Below are positions 45,638-54,437 of a stretch of 64,000 nt of DNA, in pieces (the stretch's first letter is position 1; every line of letters begins with the position of its first letter). Where the stretch lies: contig JAYOIK010000009.1 in NCBI GenBank assembly GCA_038118725.1, positions 15,916 through 79,915 on the forward strand, written 5' to 3'. The translations under genes and the position numbers were made by a program. The notes beneath the pieces are model-generated. The model did not search any database. It saw only the letters and a program-made list of their open reading frames with translations, and was not told the DNA's origin. This stretch comes from JADHLJ01 sp038118725 (GTDB lineage: Bacteria; Pseudomonadota; Alphaproteobacteria; Thalassobaculales; Thalassobaculaceae).

Positions 45638-46594
45638 ATGAAATTCGGACTGCATCTGGGGATTCGCGGCCCCGCGGCCGATCCCGACAGCCTGCGCGTC
45701 ATAGCGGCGGAGGCCGAGGCACTGGGCTTTTCCCATCTCGGCTTCAGCGACCATGTGGTGATCGCCGATACCGTCGACTCGCCCTATCCCTATACCAAGG
45801 ACGGACGCTGGTTCGCCGAGGATAGCGGCGAATGCCTGGAGCAGATCACCACCCTCGGCTATGTCGCGGCGACGACGACCAAGATCCGGCTGCTGACCTC
45901 GGTGATGGTGCTGCCGCATCGCCCACCGGTGCTCGCCGCGAAGATGCTGAACACCGTCGACGTGCTCTCCAAGGGCCGGCTGACGGTGGGCATCGGCGTC
46001 GGCTGGATGGCCGAGGAGATCGCGCTTCTGGACGGACCGCCCTTCGAGGCCCGCGGCGTCGCGTCGGATGAATATATCGCCGCGTTCCGCGAGCTCTGGA
46101 CCGAGGCCAAGCCACGCTTCGAGGGCGACCATGTCCGTTTCGACGGTCTCAAATTCCATCCGAAGCCGACGCAGACCCCGCATCCACCGCTTTGGATCGG
46201 CGGCGAGGCCAAGGCCGGGCGGCGGCGCGCCGGTCGCATCGGCGACGGCTGGTACCCGGTCGGCAACAACCCCAAGGCGCCCTTCGACACGGCGGAGCTA
46301 TATGCCGCCGGTCTCGCCGACGTTAATGCCGCGGCCGAGGCGGTGGGGCGCGATCCCGGAAGCATCTCCCGCGCCCTGCTCGCGATCTGGTATCGCCTGG
46401 GCGAGGCGGACGAGGCCAGGGACGGCGGGCGCCGATCCTTCACCGGCTCCGCCGACGACATTCTCGGCGATATCGACGCCTATCGACGCGCCGGCCTAGA
46501 GCATCTGGTGATCGGCGGCGAGAGCAGCGGGCTGGAGCAATGCCTGGAGCGCATGCGCCGCTTCGAGGCCGAGATCATGCGCCGGGTCGACTAA
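45638..46594 (+). CDS. LLM class oxidoreductase, F420-type
   Basis: This 318-residue luciferase-like protein begins MKFGLHLGIRGPAADPDSLR and has the GIGVGWMAEEIALL and HPPLWIGGEA motifs usual in the F420-dependent TIGR03619-like group. Whether this organism makes F420 cannot be told from the window. It follows the TauD gene by 27 bases and its stop abuts the next start, so the three are likely one operon. Confidence 0.87.
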   Translation: MKFGLHLGIRGPAADPDSLRVIAAEAEALGFSHLGFSDHVVIADTVDSPYPYTKDGRWFAEDSGECLEQITTLGYVAATTTKIRLLTSVMVLPHRPPVLAAKMLNTVDVLSKGRLTVGIGVGWMAEEIALLDGPPFEARGVASDEYIAAFRELWTEAKPRFEGDHVRFDGLKFHPKPTQTPHPPLWIGGEAKAGRRRAGRIGDGWYPVGNNPKAPFDTAELYAAGLADVNAAAEAVGRDPGSISRALLAIWYRLGEADEARDGGRRSFTGSADDILGDIDAYRRAGLEHLVIGGESSGLEQCLERMRRFEAEIMRRVD

Positions 46595-48247
46595 GTGGCG
46601 CGGGAAATTGACGTACCGGTGCTGGTCGTCGGCGGTGGCCCCATCGGACTTACCCTGGCGATGGCCCTGGCTTGGCGGGGCGTCGAGGTTCTGGTCTGCG
46701 AGATCCGGGCGCGGGGAGAGCCGCCGCCGCCGAAATGCAATCATGTCGCGGCCCGGACCATGGAAATCTTCAGACGCCTCGGTGTCGCCGGCAAGCTGCG
46801 AAACGCCGGTCTGCCGCCCGATTATCCGAACGACGTTTCCTACCGGACATCCTTCACCGGCACCGAGCTGACCCGCATCCCAATCCCCTGCCGGCGCGAT
46901 CGCTACACCGCCACCGACGGCCCGGACACGGACTGGCCGACACCAGAGCCGCCGCACCGGATCAACCAGATCTTTCTCGAACCGATCCTCTTCGACCACG
47001 CCGCCCAGATGCCCAAGCTGCGCACCCTCAACAGGGTCCGGATCGAAAGTCTCACCCAGGACGAGGACCAGGTGGTCGCGCTGGCCCGTGATCTCGCTAC
47101 CGGCGAGACCATTCGGATCACCAGCCAATATCTCATCGGCTGCGACGGCGGATCGTCGCTGGTGCGCAAGGCGATCGGCGCCAAATTCGAGGGCGACGCG
47201 GTGATCGCCCGGACCCAGACCTGCTATATCCGCGCGCCCAAGCTGATCGATCTGCAGACCGAGAAACCCGCCTGGGCGACTTTCTCGCTGAACCCCAGGC
47301 GATCCGGCAATGTCTACGCGATCGACGGCAGGGAGCGTTGGGTGGTGCACAATTATCTGCGCCCGACCGAGGCGGATTTCGACGCGGTCGACAGGGACTG
47401 GGCAATCCGGACGATCCTCGGGGTGGATGAAGGTTTTGAGTATGAAATCCTCTCCAAGGAAGACTGGTTCGGGCGCCGTCTGGTCGCCGACAAGTTCCGC
47501 GACCGCCGGGTCTTCATCGCCGGCGACGCGGCGCATATCTGGGTGCCCTACGCCGGCTACGGCATGAACGCGGGGATCGCCGACGCCATGAACCTCTCCT
47601 GGCTCCTGGCCGCGCATCTCAACGGCTGGGCCGCGCCGGCCATACTCGATGCCCATGAGCGCGAACGCCATCCGATCACCGAACAGGTCTCGCGCTATGT
47701 CATGGACCACGCCCATGCCATGGCCGGTCAGCGCGGCGCGGTGCCCGAGAATATCGAGGAGGACAGCCCGGAGGGCGCGGCGGCGCGCGCCAGGCTCGGC
47801 AAGGCGGCCTATGATCTGAATGTCCAGCAATACTGCTGCGCCGGCCTGAATTTCGGCATCTTCTATGATTCCTCGCCGATCATAGCCCACGAGGATGAAC
47901 CCGCGCCCGGCTATACGATGGCGAGCTTCACCGCGTCGACGGTGCCGGGATGCCGGACGCCCTATTTCCAGCTTGGCGAGGGCCGCGGCCTTTATGATGC
48001 GATTGGCTCGGACTACACGCTTTTGCGGCTGGATCCGACGGTCGATGTCACCCCACTGGTCGAGGCGGCGCGCGCCCAGAACATCCCCCTCGCCGTGCTC
48101 GATCTCGACCGCGCGGCGGCGCCGAGCCCGTACCGGCACGCCCTCCTGCTCTCCCGCCCGGATCAGCATGTCGCGTGGCGTGGCGACACTCTGCCCGAGG
48201 ACCCCGGTCGGCTCTGCGACCTGATCCGCGGCGCCCTTACAGCCTGA
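46595..48247 (+). CDS. FAD-dependent aromatic monooxygenase (phenol hydroxylase-like)
   Basis: This 550-residue flavin hydroxylase has the dinucleotide motif VVGGGPIGLTLAMALAWRG at the N-terminus, the DG motif in IGCDGGSSLVRKAI and the second FAD motif FIAGDAAHIWVPYAGYGMN. A C-terminal thioredoxin-like domain follows, as in phenol hydroxylase and TfdB/MhpA-type enzymes. It starts with a GTG directly after the LLM stop. It probably hydroxylates an aromatic ring to feed the ring-cleaving dioxygenase upstream. Confidence 0.9.
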   Translation: MAREIDVPVLVVGGGPIGLTLAMALAWRGVEVLVCEIRARGEPPPPKCNHVAARTMEIFRRLGVAGKLRNAGLPPDYPNDVSYRTSFTGTELTRIPIPCRRDRYTATDGPDTDWPTPEPPHRINQIFLEPILFDHAAQMPKLRTLNRVRIESLTQDEDQVVALARDLATGETIRITSQYLIGCDGGSSLVRKAIGAKFEGDAVIARTQTCYIRAPKLIDLQTEKPAWATFSLNPRRSGNVYAIDGRERWVVHNYLRPTEADFDAVDRDWAIRTILGVDEGFEYEILSKEDWFGRRLVADKFRDRRVFIAGDAAHIWVPYAGYGMNAGIADAMNLSWLLAAHLNGWAAPAILDAHERERHPITEQVSRYVMDHAHAMAGQRGAVPENIEEDSPEGAAARARLGKAAYDLNVQQYCCAGLNFGIFYDSSPIIAHEDEPAPGYTMASFTASTVPGCRTPYFQLGEGRGLYDAIGSDYTLLRLDPTVDVTPLVEAARAQNIPLAVLDLDRAAAPSPYRHALLLSRPDQHVAWRGDTLPEDPGRLCDLIRGALTA

Positions 48248-48335
48248 CAGCCCCCCGTACCCCATCTTCACCAAGTCCCTAGCGGAAGCCAAGGTCTCGC
48301 GGTAAGACGGCGCGGGGGGAAACTACCTCCCCCCC

Positions 48336-48373
48336 CAAAAAAATCGCCCGCCTCCGTTACGGGAAGCGGGCGA
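48336..48373 (-). terminator. Rho-independent terminator of the DUF465 gene
   Basis: On the minus strand TCGCCCGC (48366-48373) pairs with GCGGGCGA (48344-48351), with an inner CCG/CGG pair. Seven T follow (48337-48343). It lies 54 bases after the DUF465 stop and is the clearest intrinsic terminator in the window. Confidence 0.85.
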
Positions 48374-48426
48374 ATGGCATCATTGCCCCGGAACAGGGCC
48401 TGTTCACGCCGGGCCTAGATGGGGCT

Positions 48427-48591
48427 CTAGGCGTCGGCGTTTTGAATCTGGTCCTTCAAGGCCAATTTCTGGCGCTTGAGATCCGCGATGACCGCGCTAT
48501 CAGGCATCGGCCTCGCTTGTTCATCTTCCAACTGACGGTCCAATTCGGCGTGGCGCTTCTGCAGCACCTCGGCTTGGCTATTCTCCGTCAT
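48427..48591 (-). CDS. DUF465 (YdcH-like) small protein
   Basis: This 54-residue protein, read from the ATG at 48591, begins MTENSQAEVLQKRHAELDRQ and ends with DLKRQKLALKDQIQ. This is the DUF465 pattern: a short alpha-helical protein with a conserved LKRQKLALKDQI-type segment near its end. The function is unknown. A second DUF465 protein is encoded at 51358. It is followed by a strong terminator, so it is a single-gene unit. Confidence 0.82.
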   Translation of the reverse strand: MTENSQAEVLQKRHAELDRQLEDEQARPMPDSAVIADLKRQKLALKDQIQNADA

Positions 48592-48727
48592 CGGGTCTCC
48601 TTCCAGCTAGGATCCAGGCTTCCAATAAACAAATCGTACGCTCCGATTTCGCCTTGCGCAATGCCCTGGCTTCCACCATATTGCGCGGTTATTTTTAAGC
48701 TCCTGGAATCACTGTCAAAGAATTTTG

Positions 48728-49336
48728 ATGCCCACTTCAGGCAAACAGAGACTTGTGGTCGGAATAAGCGGCGCGTCTGGCGTTATCCACGGCGTGCGCC
48801 TTTTGGAGCTGATCCGCGACCTACCGGAAGAGCACCGACCAGAGACTCACCTGGTGATGTCGCGCGCCGCCGAGGTCACCCTGGCGCACGAAACGAATCT
48901 CAAGGTTTCCGAGGTCCACGCCCGGGCCGACGTGGTGCACGCCAACAAGGATATCGGAGCGTCGATCGCGTCCGGGTCGTTTCGCACGATGGGGATGATC
49001 ATCGCGCCCTGTTCGGTCAAGACGATGTCCGAGATCGCCAGCGGGGTGACAGATACCCTGCTTTCCCGGGCCGCCGACGTAGTCCTGAAGGAGCGCCGGC
49101 GTCTGGTCTGCATGGTCAGGGAAACGCCGCTTCATACCGGGCATCTGCGCACAATGCTCGCGCTGTCCGAGACGGGAGCGATCATCGCGCCGCCAATGGC
49201 CGCGTTCTACGCCAAGCCCGACACGCTGGAGGATATGATCGACCACACGCTGGGGCGGGTGCTGGATCTGTTCGATCTGGAGGTCGGTACGGTGAGGCGC
49301 TGGCGCGACGGCGAATCGGCCCGCCCGCCTCGCTAA
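48728..49336 (+). CDS. ubiX: Flavin prenyltransferase UbiX
   Basis: UbiX adds a prenyl group to FMN to make the cofactor of UbiD-type decarboxylases. The 202-residue protein has VVGISGASGVIHGVRLLEL at the start, IIAPCSVKTMSEIASGVTD in the middle and RRLVCMVRETPLHTGHLRTM near the C-terminus. The ATG at 48728 is preferred to the adjacent upstream TTG. No UbiD gene is next to it. Confidence 0.94.
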   Translation: MPTSGKQRLVVGISGASGVIHGVRLLELIRDLPEEHRPETHLVMSRAAEVTLAHETNLKVSEVHARADVVHANKDIGASIASGSFRTMGMIIAPCSVKTMSEIASGVTDTLLSRAADVVLKERRRLVCMVRETPLHTGHLRTMLALSETGAIIAPPMAAFYAKPDTLEDMIDHTLGRVLDLFDLEVGTVRRWRDGESARPPR

Positions 49337-49352
49337 CGCCCCCGCCCTACGT

Positions 49353-50699
49353 CTACGCCTTCAGCGCCGCCTCGATCCCCGCCGCGACCTCCAAGGCCTT
49401 TTGATCGCCCAGGGTCTCTCCCATCACCATCAAGCCGACCGGCGCCTCGCCCGCCCCGTGGATCGGCAATGACGTGGCGCAACGGTCGAGGAAATTGCCG
49501 AAGGAGCTGTTGCGCAGCATCAGCATATTGGCCGCGTGATAGGCCTCATCGGACGCCGAAAGCTCGGCGATCGGCGGCGCGATGATCGGTGTCGTCGGTA
49601 ACAGCAAGGCGTCGAAATCCCTCGAGGCGGCGTCGGCCTTGGCGCGAATCGCCGTGCGGTCTTCCAACAGTTTGATGTAGTCCGCCGCCGACATGCCCGC
49701 GCCGCGCTTGACGCGAACCGATACCCTCGGGTCGAACCGTTCCTCGTCACGCTCCAGCAGATCACGCAGGGTCGCGAAAGCCTCGGGCGCCGCGAAGCCG
49801 CCGGTCGCGTTGGCGGCGACGATATCCATGGTTACATCGAAGGGGATATCGACCAAGCGCGCGCCCGCCGCCGATAATCTGGATAGCGCCGACTGGAACG
49901 CCGCCGAGACATGCTCTTCCATGTCGTCCTGAAAGATGGTCTGGGGTACGCCCAGGGTCATGCCGGAGACCGCTCTCGCGACCAGAGGCCTCGTCGGCGC
50001 GCCGCTCATTACCTGATGGATCAACGCACAGCACGCGACGCTATTCGCGAGGGGACCGATGGAATCGAGCGTCGTCGACAGCGGAAAGGCGCCGGCGGTC
50101 GGCACCTGGCGCGCGGTCGGCTTGAAACCCGTCAGTCCGCAGAGCGCCGAAGGGATCCGCACCGAGCCACCGGTATCGGTTCCGATCGCGGCCACGGCCA
50201 TGCCGTCGGCCACGGAAACCGCGGCGCCGCTGGAGGAACCGCCTGGAATCCGCTCTTTGGCTCGATCCCAGGGGTTGCGCGGGGTATCGTAATGCGGGTT
50301 GATTCCGAGACCGGAAAACGCGAACTCGGTCATGTTCGTGCGCCCGATGATCACCGCCCCCGCCGCGCGCAGCCGCGCCACGATCGGTGCGTCCTTGGTC
50401 GCCGGTGCCGAGCGATCACGCACCCGAGAGCCGGCCAGGGTCACCTCGCCCGCGACATCGAAGAGATCCTTGATCGAGATTGTCACGCCGGAAAGCGGAC
50501 CGCCGGCAACCCCCAATGCCCTGGCCTCGTCGCTGGCCTTGGCCGCGCCCCGCGCGCGGTCGTGATAGACCCGCGTGAAAGTCCGCGCGCCCTCGCCGTC
50601 CATGGCGTCAATCAGGGCGAGAGCGCGTTCGGTCTCGGCCAAGCTCGTGGTCGCGCCGGAGGCGAAGTCGGCCTGGATCTCGGAAATCGTCTTGCTCAT
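49353..50699 (-). CDS. Amidase signature family enzyme
   Basis: This 448-residue enzyme has the amidase signature GGSSSGAAVSVADG followed by GTDTGGSVRIPSALCG. The catalytic Lys is in SIKDLFDVAG and the Ser pair is present. It may hydrolyse an amide such as a catabolic intermediate; GatA is unlikely because gatB and gatC are absent. It is convergent with ubiX. Confidence 0.9.
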   Translation of the reverse strand: MSKTISEIQADFASGATTSLAETERALALIDAMDGEGARTFTRVYHDRARGAAKASDEARALGVAGGPLSGVTISIKDLFDVAGEVTLAGSRVRDRSAPATKDAPIVARLRAAGAVIIGRTNMTEFAFSGLGINPHYDTPRNPWDRAKERIPGGSSSGAAVSVADGMAVAAIGTDTGGSVRIPSALCGLTGFKPTARQVPTAGAFPLSTTLDSIGPLANSVACCALIHQVMSGAPTRPLVARAVSGMTLGVPQTIFQDDMEEHVSAAFQSALSRLSAAGARLVDIPFDVTMDIVAANATGGFAAPEAFATLRDLLERDEERFDPRVSVRVKRGAGMSAADYIKLLEDRTAIRAKADAASRDFDALLLPTTPIIAPPIAELSASDEAYHAANMLMLRNSSFGNFLDRCATSLPIHGAGEAPVGLMVMGETLGDQKALEVAAGIEAALKA

Positions 50700-50717
50700 C
50701 TTCTCGTGTTTCCCACG

Positions 50718-51275
50718 TTACGGCTGCTTCGGCGCGCCGTCCGCGCCATCGCTTGTCGAGACGATACCCGTATCCGCGCCCTCGGCAAAGGCGCCGGACA
50801 ACAAAGCTTGGATCTGGGGGGCGGCATTTCGCTCACCCTCGATTTCCAGCACGCCGTGATAGAGCATCAGGTTCTCCTCGGCGATGCGCCGGGCACGGAC
50901 AGGATCGACAGTTTGTCGCCCCGCGAGAGGAGCGGCCGCGGAAACAATCAGGCCCTGCAGCAGCCGTTCGCCATGGAGTTCCGATGCGAGAATCGCGCTT
51001 CGCAGAGCCTCGCTCCCCTTGGGGTCGGCGCGGGTCTTGAGCCATCGGCGAGCACTTCTAAGAGGCTCGACCACATTGGCGCGCCAATCGGCGCAGGCAT
51101 TAATGATCCGGTTTAGCCGCGCCGCGTCCAGGACGTCGTCACGGGACCCACGCCAGCAACAGAATAAAAGAAGATTGACCTCGAAACCGAAGTCATCCTG
51201 AAGCGCGAGACAGGATTCCCGAGCCCGCTCGTAAACCGACAGAGCGTAATTCCAAAAATCTTCAGCATCGCTCAT
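50718..51275 (-). CDS. TIGR02444 family protein
   Basis: This 185-residue protein begins with FWNYALSVYERARESCLALQ and continues with GFEVNLLLFCCWRG, the recognisable N-terminus of the TIGR02444 (DUF2390) family. The function is unknown. The C-terminal half is Ala-rich and helical. It is 18 bases upstream of the amidase gene on the same strand. Confidence 0.85.
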   Translation of the reverse strand: MSDAEDFWNYALSVYERARESCLALQDDFGFEVNLLLFCCWRGSRDDVLDAARLNRIINACADWRANVVEPLRSARRWLKTRADPKGSEALRSAILASELHGERLLQGLIVSAAAPLAGRQTVDPVRARRIAEENLMLYHGVLEIEGERNAAPQIQALLSGAFAEGADTGIVSTSDGADGAPKQP

Positions 51276-51357
51276 GACAATGTCCGCGCGCTCTATCCCG
51301 GCGCCTAAAACTACGCTATGACCAACGGATCACCAACGCCCGGAGCAAGAAACCGTC

Positions 51358-51558
51358 GTGCAGGATCGCGAGGAACTGGAAGCCAGGCTGGAGAGCTTGA
51401 AACTGGAACATCGGGATCTCGACGACGCCATCGACGGGCTTTCCGATACGTCGGGCTTCGACCAGTTGAAACTTAGTCGGCTGAAGAAGCGAAAACTCGC
51501 GCTAAAGGATCAGATCATCCAGCTTGAGAGCGATCTACTGCCCGATATCATCGCCTGA
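51358..51558 (+). CDS. DUF465 (YdcH-like) small protein
   Basis: This 66-residue protein starts with a GTG and has the DUF465 pattern, with RLESLKLEHRDLDDAI and LKLSRLKKRKLALKDQIIQL. It is a longer second copy of the protein encoded at 48427-48591. The function is unknown. It diverges from the TIGR02444 gene. Confidence 0.85.
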   Translation: MQDREELEARLESLKLEHRDLDDAIDGLSDTSGFDQLKLSRLKKRKLALKDQIIQLESDLLPDIIA

Positions 51559-51592
51559 AACCGGACTTCCCGCTCCCGACGCCGGGCCACCC

Positions 51593-52123
51593 TCAAGCCG
51601 AACCGGTGATTTCCTCCAGCTTGGCCTCATCCAGATCGCCGGCGCCGTGGCGTCCGACCACCGCGCGCAATCCGTTCATGAGCTCGACCCCCGTGGGCCC
51701 GCCCTCGCCACGCACGTCCTGTTGCTTGACCGCGCGCAACGCATCGACATGCATATTGAGAACCATCAGTTCGACACGTCCGAAACGGTCGCTGAGATCG
51801 ATGAACTTACAGGCGGAATCGCTGATCCGCGTCACCAGTTCATAACCAAAGGTGCCGGCCTGCCCGCGAAGATCATGCAGCGAGACGCGGATCGCGCTGA
51901 CCGCCGCGTCCATTTCCTCCGGGTCGGCCAGGGCCTCGCTCATCCGAGCGCCGATCCGCTCGACATCCTCATGATAGATCGAGACAAATTCATCGCTCAA
52001 ATTTTCCATGGCTTTTTCAACGCGTTGGAGTAGCGCGTCGACATTGCCACCGGGGATCGCCCGGACCTTCTGGGCAATCCGATTGGGATTCTCGACAACC
52101 TCGAGATTACCGTGCTTGGCCAT
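51593..52123 (-). CDS. Hpt-like phosphotransfer domain protein
   Basis: This 176-residue protein is mostly helical. The segment SLHDLRGQAGTFGYELVT contains His83 in an HxLxG context, the pattern of Hpt domains where the His carries the phosphoryl group. No kinase domain is present. It follows a CheY-like response regulator by 92 bases on the same strand, so it probably relays phosphate to or from it. Confidence 0.65.
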   Translation of the reverse strand: MAKHGNLEVVENPNRIAQKVRAIPGGNVDALLQRVEKAMENLSDEFVSIYHEDVERIGARMSEALADPEEMDAAVSAIRVSLHDLRGQAGTFGYELVTRISDSACKFIDLSDRFGRVELMVLNMHVDALRAVKQQDVRGEGGPTGVELMNGLRAVVGRHGAGDLDEAKLEEITGSA

Positions 52124-52215
52124 CTCCAGTCCCCGTCAGGTCTGATCTCGCGTAGTATTCCAGAGTTTTCCGTCACCGCCAAGTCACGATAACTAGAGGC
52201 GAAAGCCCGCGCGCG

Positions 52216-52710
52216 TTAGGCGTCGTCCTTGCGCCGCTTGGGTCCGCGATAGTTTGGGTCCCGACGGCGGCGGCGATCGGGGCCGAAATAATCATCGGTT
52301 CGGATGAAATTCCGGGGGGTTTCGATGATCCTCGAAATCCGCCCATAAAGTGCCTTGGCGGAGACCGGCTTGGCGGGAAACTCGGTGGTTCCGGCGTCGC
52401 GGGCGGCGGTAATCATGCCGCGCGTGGTATTCGCGGAGAGCACGATGATCGGCACCAACGGATCATCGACATTCCGGCCCTTGCGGATCGCGCTGATCAG
52501 GTCGATGCCGGTGCCGTTCTCCATCTCAAGGTCCGTTATCACCTGATCGTAGCTGTTATTGGCCATCAATTCGAGTCCGCGCTTGCCGCTATTGGCGGTA
52601 TCGACAGAGCCGATCCCCATGGCGTTCAGCGCATCGACGAGGAGTGTGCGCATGAACTGGTTGTCCTCGACCACCAGCAACCTCAGGTCGGACATTGCAT
52701 AGAGCGTCAT
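52216..52710 (-). CDS. CheY-like response regulator with basic C-terminal tail
   Basis: This 164-residue protein is a receiver domain with acidic residues Glu15 and Asp16, the phosphorylation site Asp60 (VITDLEME), Ser/Thr in LSANTT and Lys114 (FPAKP). The last 30 residues are a basic, Arg-rich tail (DDYFGPDRRRRRDP and GPKRRKDD), with no DNA-binding domain. GGAGGG lies four bases before the ATG. It pairs with the downstream Hpt-like gene. Confidence 0.88.
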   Translation of the reverse strand: MTLYAMSDLRLLVVEDNQFMRTLLVDALNAMGIGSVDTANSGKRGLELMANNSYDQVITDLEMENGTGIDLISAIRKGRNVDDPLVPIIVLSANTTRGMITAARDAGTTEFPAKPVSAKALYGRISRIIETPRNFIRTDDYFGPDRRRRRDPNYRGPKRRKDDA

Positions 52711-52820
52711 GAACCCTCCGTCCGATGGGGCCTAGCGTGGCGGAGACCTCTGAAGATCCATGCTTGTCGCCAAGCCAGCCGTCCTTATAATGCGCGCCTT
52801 TCACTTAACGGGAGGCGGAT

Positions 52821-53363
52821 ATGGTTCGTCAAGGGGACGACGAGTCCGGGAACGGTGGCGACGGCGCGCCGACGGACGCGCCCATGGTCGGAATCATCAT
52901 GGGAAGCCAGTCGGATTGGGCCACCATGCGCCAAGCCGCCGACCTTCTGGATGAACTCGTCATTCCGTATGAATCCCGTATCATCTCGGCGCATCGCACC
53001 CCCAAGCGCATGGCCGACTATGCCGAAGCCGCCCGGGGTCGGGGCCTTAAGGTGATTATCGCCGGGGCCGGTGGCGCCGCGCATCTTCCCGGCATGGTCG
53101 CCTCCCAAACCACCTTGCCGGTCCTTGGTGTTCCGGTGGAGAGCCGCGCGCTTAAGGGCATGGACAGTCTGCTGTCGATCGTTCAGATGCCCAAGGGCAT
53201 TCCTGTCGGCACGCTCGCGATCGGAGAGGCCGGGGCCGGAAACGCGGCGCTGTTGGCCGCCGCGATCCTGTCGACGCAGAATGCCGGCATCGCCGAGCGC
53301 CTCGAGGCCTGGCGGGCGGAGTTGACGGCTTCCGTCGCCGAAACACCGACGGATACGCCGTGA
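52821..53363 (+). CDS. purE: N5-carboxyaminoimidazole ribonucleotide mutase PurE
   Basis: PurE converts N5-CAIR to CAIR in purine synthesis. The 180-residue protein has GIIMGSQSDWATM and SAHRTPKRMADY, plus the GAGGAAHLPGMVA loop. GGGAGG lies five bases before the ATG. Its last four bases overlap the purK start (GTGA), so they are coupled. Confidence 0.95.
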   Translation: MVRQGDDESGNGGDGAPTDAPMVGIIMGSQSDWATMRQAADLLDELVIPYESRIISAHRTPKRMADYAEAARGRGLKVIIAGAGGAAHLPGMVASQTTLPVLGVPVESRALKGMDSLLSIVQMPKGIPVGTLAIGEAGAGNAALLAAAILSTQNAGIAERLEAWRAELTASVAETPTDTP

Positions 53364-54433
53364 GCAAGCCACTCTCTCCCGGCGCGACGATCGGCCTTCT
53401 CGGCGGCGGCCAGCTTGGCCGGATGACCGCGCTGGCGGCGGCGCCGCTCGGATACCGCTGCCACGTCTTTACCCCAGAGACCGATAGCCCGGCCTCGCAA
53501 GTAACCGACCTCACGACCGTCGCCGCCTATGACGACGAAGCCGCGCTCGCCGCCTTCGCCGACGCGGTCGATGTCGTGACTTATGAGTTCGAGAACATCC
53601 CCCTGGAAACCGCGGCCTTTCTCGAGGCACGCAAGCCCCTGCGGCCCTCGGCGGCGGTTCTGGGAATCTCTCAGCATCGGGGCCGCGAGAAGGCCTTCGC
53701 CACGCGCCATGGTGTCGCGGTGGCTCCGTATCGTCTGGTCACCAGCCGGGCAGAACTGGACGAGGCGGTGGCGGCGATCGGGTTGCCCGCGGTACTCAAG
53801 ACCTGCCGCTTCGGCTATGACGGCAAGGGCCAGGCGATGCTTCGCGCGCCGGAAGATGTCGAGCCGGCATGGGCTACTCTCGCGACGGATGACGCGATCC
53901 TCGAGGGGTTCGTACCGTTTGAAAAGGAAGTCTCGGTGATCGTCGCCCGAAACCCGCAAGGCGACACGGCGGCCTATCCAGTTGTCGAGAACCATCACGA
54001 GAACCACATTCTCGACACCACCACGGCGCCGGCGCATGTAAGCGACGATACCGCCGAGGCCGCCCGACGGATCGCCGTGACCCTGGCCGACGCGCTTGAT
54101 CTTATCGGGCTATTGGCGATCGAGATGTTCGTCATGCCCAACGGCGATGTTCTGATGAACGAGATCGCGCCCCGACCGCATAACTCCGGGCACTGGACCC
54201 AGGACGGCGCGAAAACCAGCCAGTTCGAGCAATTCACCCGTGCCGTCGCTGGCCTCCCGCTCGGCGCGCCGGATATCGCGCGGCCCACGGTCATGAAGAA
54301 CCTGATCGGCGACGCGGTGGATCAATGGCCCGAGATCCTGGCCGAACCCGACGCCAAGCTACATCTCTACGGCAAGGCCGAAAGCCGCCCCGGTCGCAAG
54401 ATGGGACATGTGAACCGGGTGAAGCGGGACTAG
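53360..54433 (+). CDS. purK: N5-carboxyaminoimidazole ribonucleotide synthase PurK
   Basis: PurK is the ATP-grasp enzyme that carboxylates AIR with bicarbonate to give the PurE substrate. The 357-residue protein has IGLLGGGQLGRMTA at the start, LKTCRFGYDGKGQAML and EIAPRPHNSGHWTQDG. It starts at the GTG overlapping the purE stop. Confidence 0.95.
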   Translation: MSKPLSPGATIGLLGGGQLGRMTALAAAPLGYRCHVFTPETDSPASQVTDLTTVAAYDDEAALAAFADAVDVVTYEFENIPLETAAFLEARKPLRPSAAVLGISQHRGREKAFATRHGVAVAPYRLVTSRAELDEAVAAIGLPAVLKTCRFGYDGKGQAMLRAPEDVEPAWATLATDDAILEGFVPFEKEVSVIVARNPQGDTAAYPVVENHHENHILDTTTAPAHVSDDTAEAARRIAVTLADALDLIGLLAIEMFVMPNGDVLMNEIAPRPHNSGHWTQDGAKTSQFEQFTRAVAGLPLGAPDIARPTVMKNLIGDAVDQWPEILAEPDAKLHLYGKAESRPGRKMGHVNRVKRD

Positions 54434-54437
54434 CCCG

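Noticed and set aside
46496..48292. 598-residue open frame opposite the FAD monooxygenase
   Set aside because: The plus-strand gene has complete FAD motifs and operon context; the antisense frame has none.
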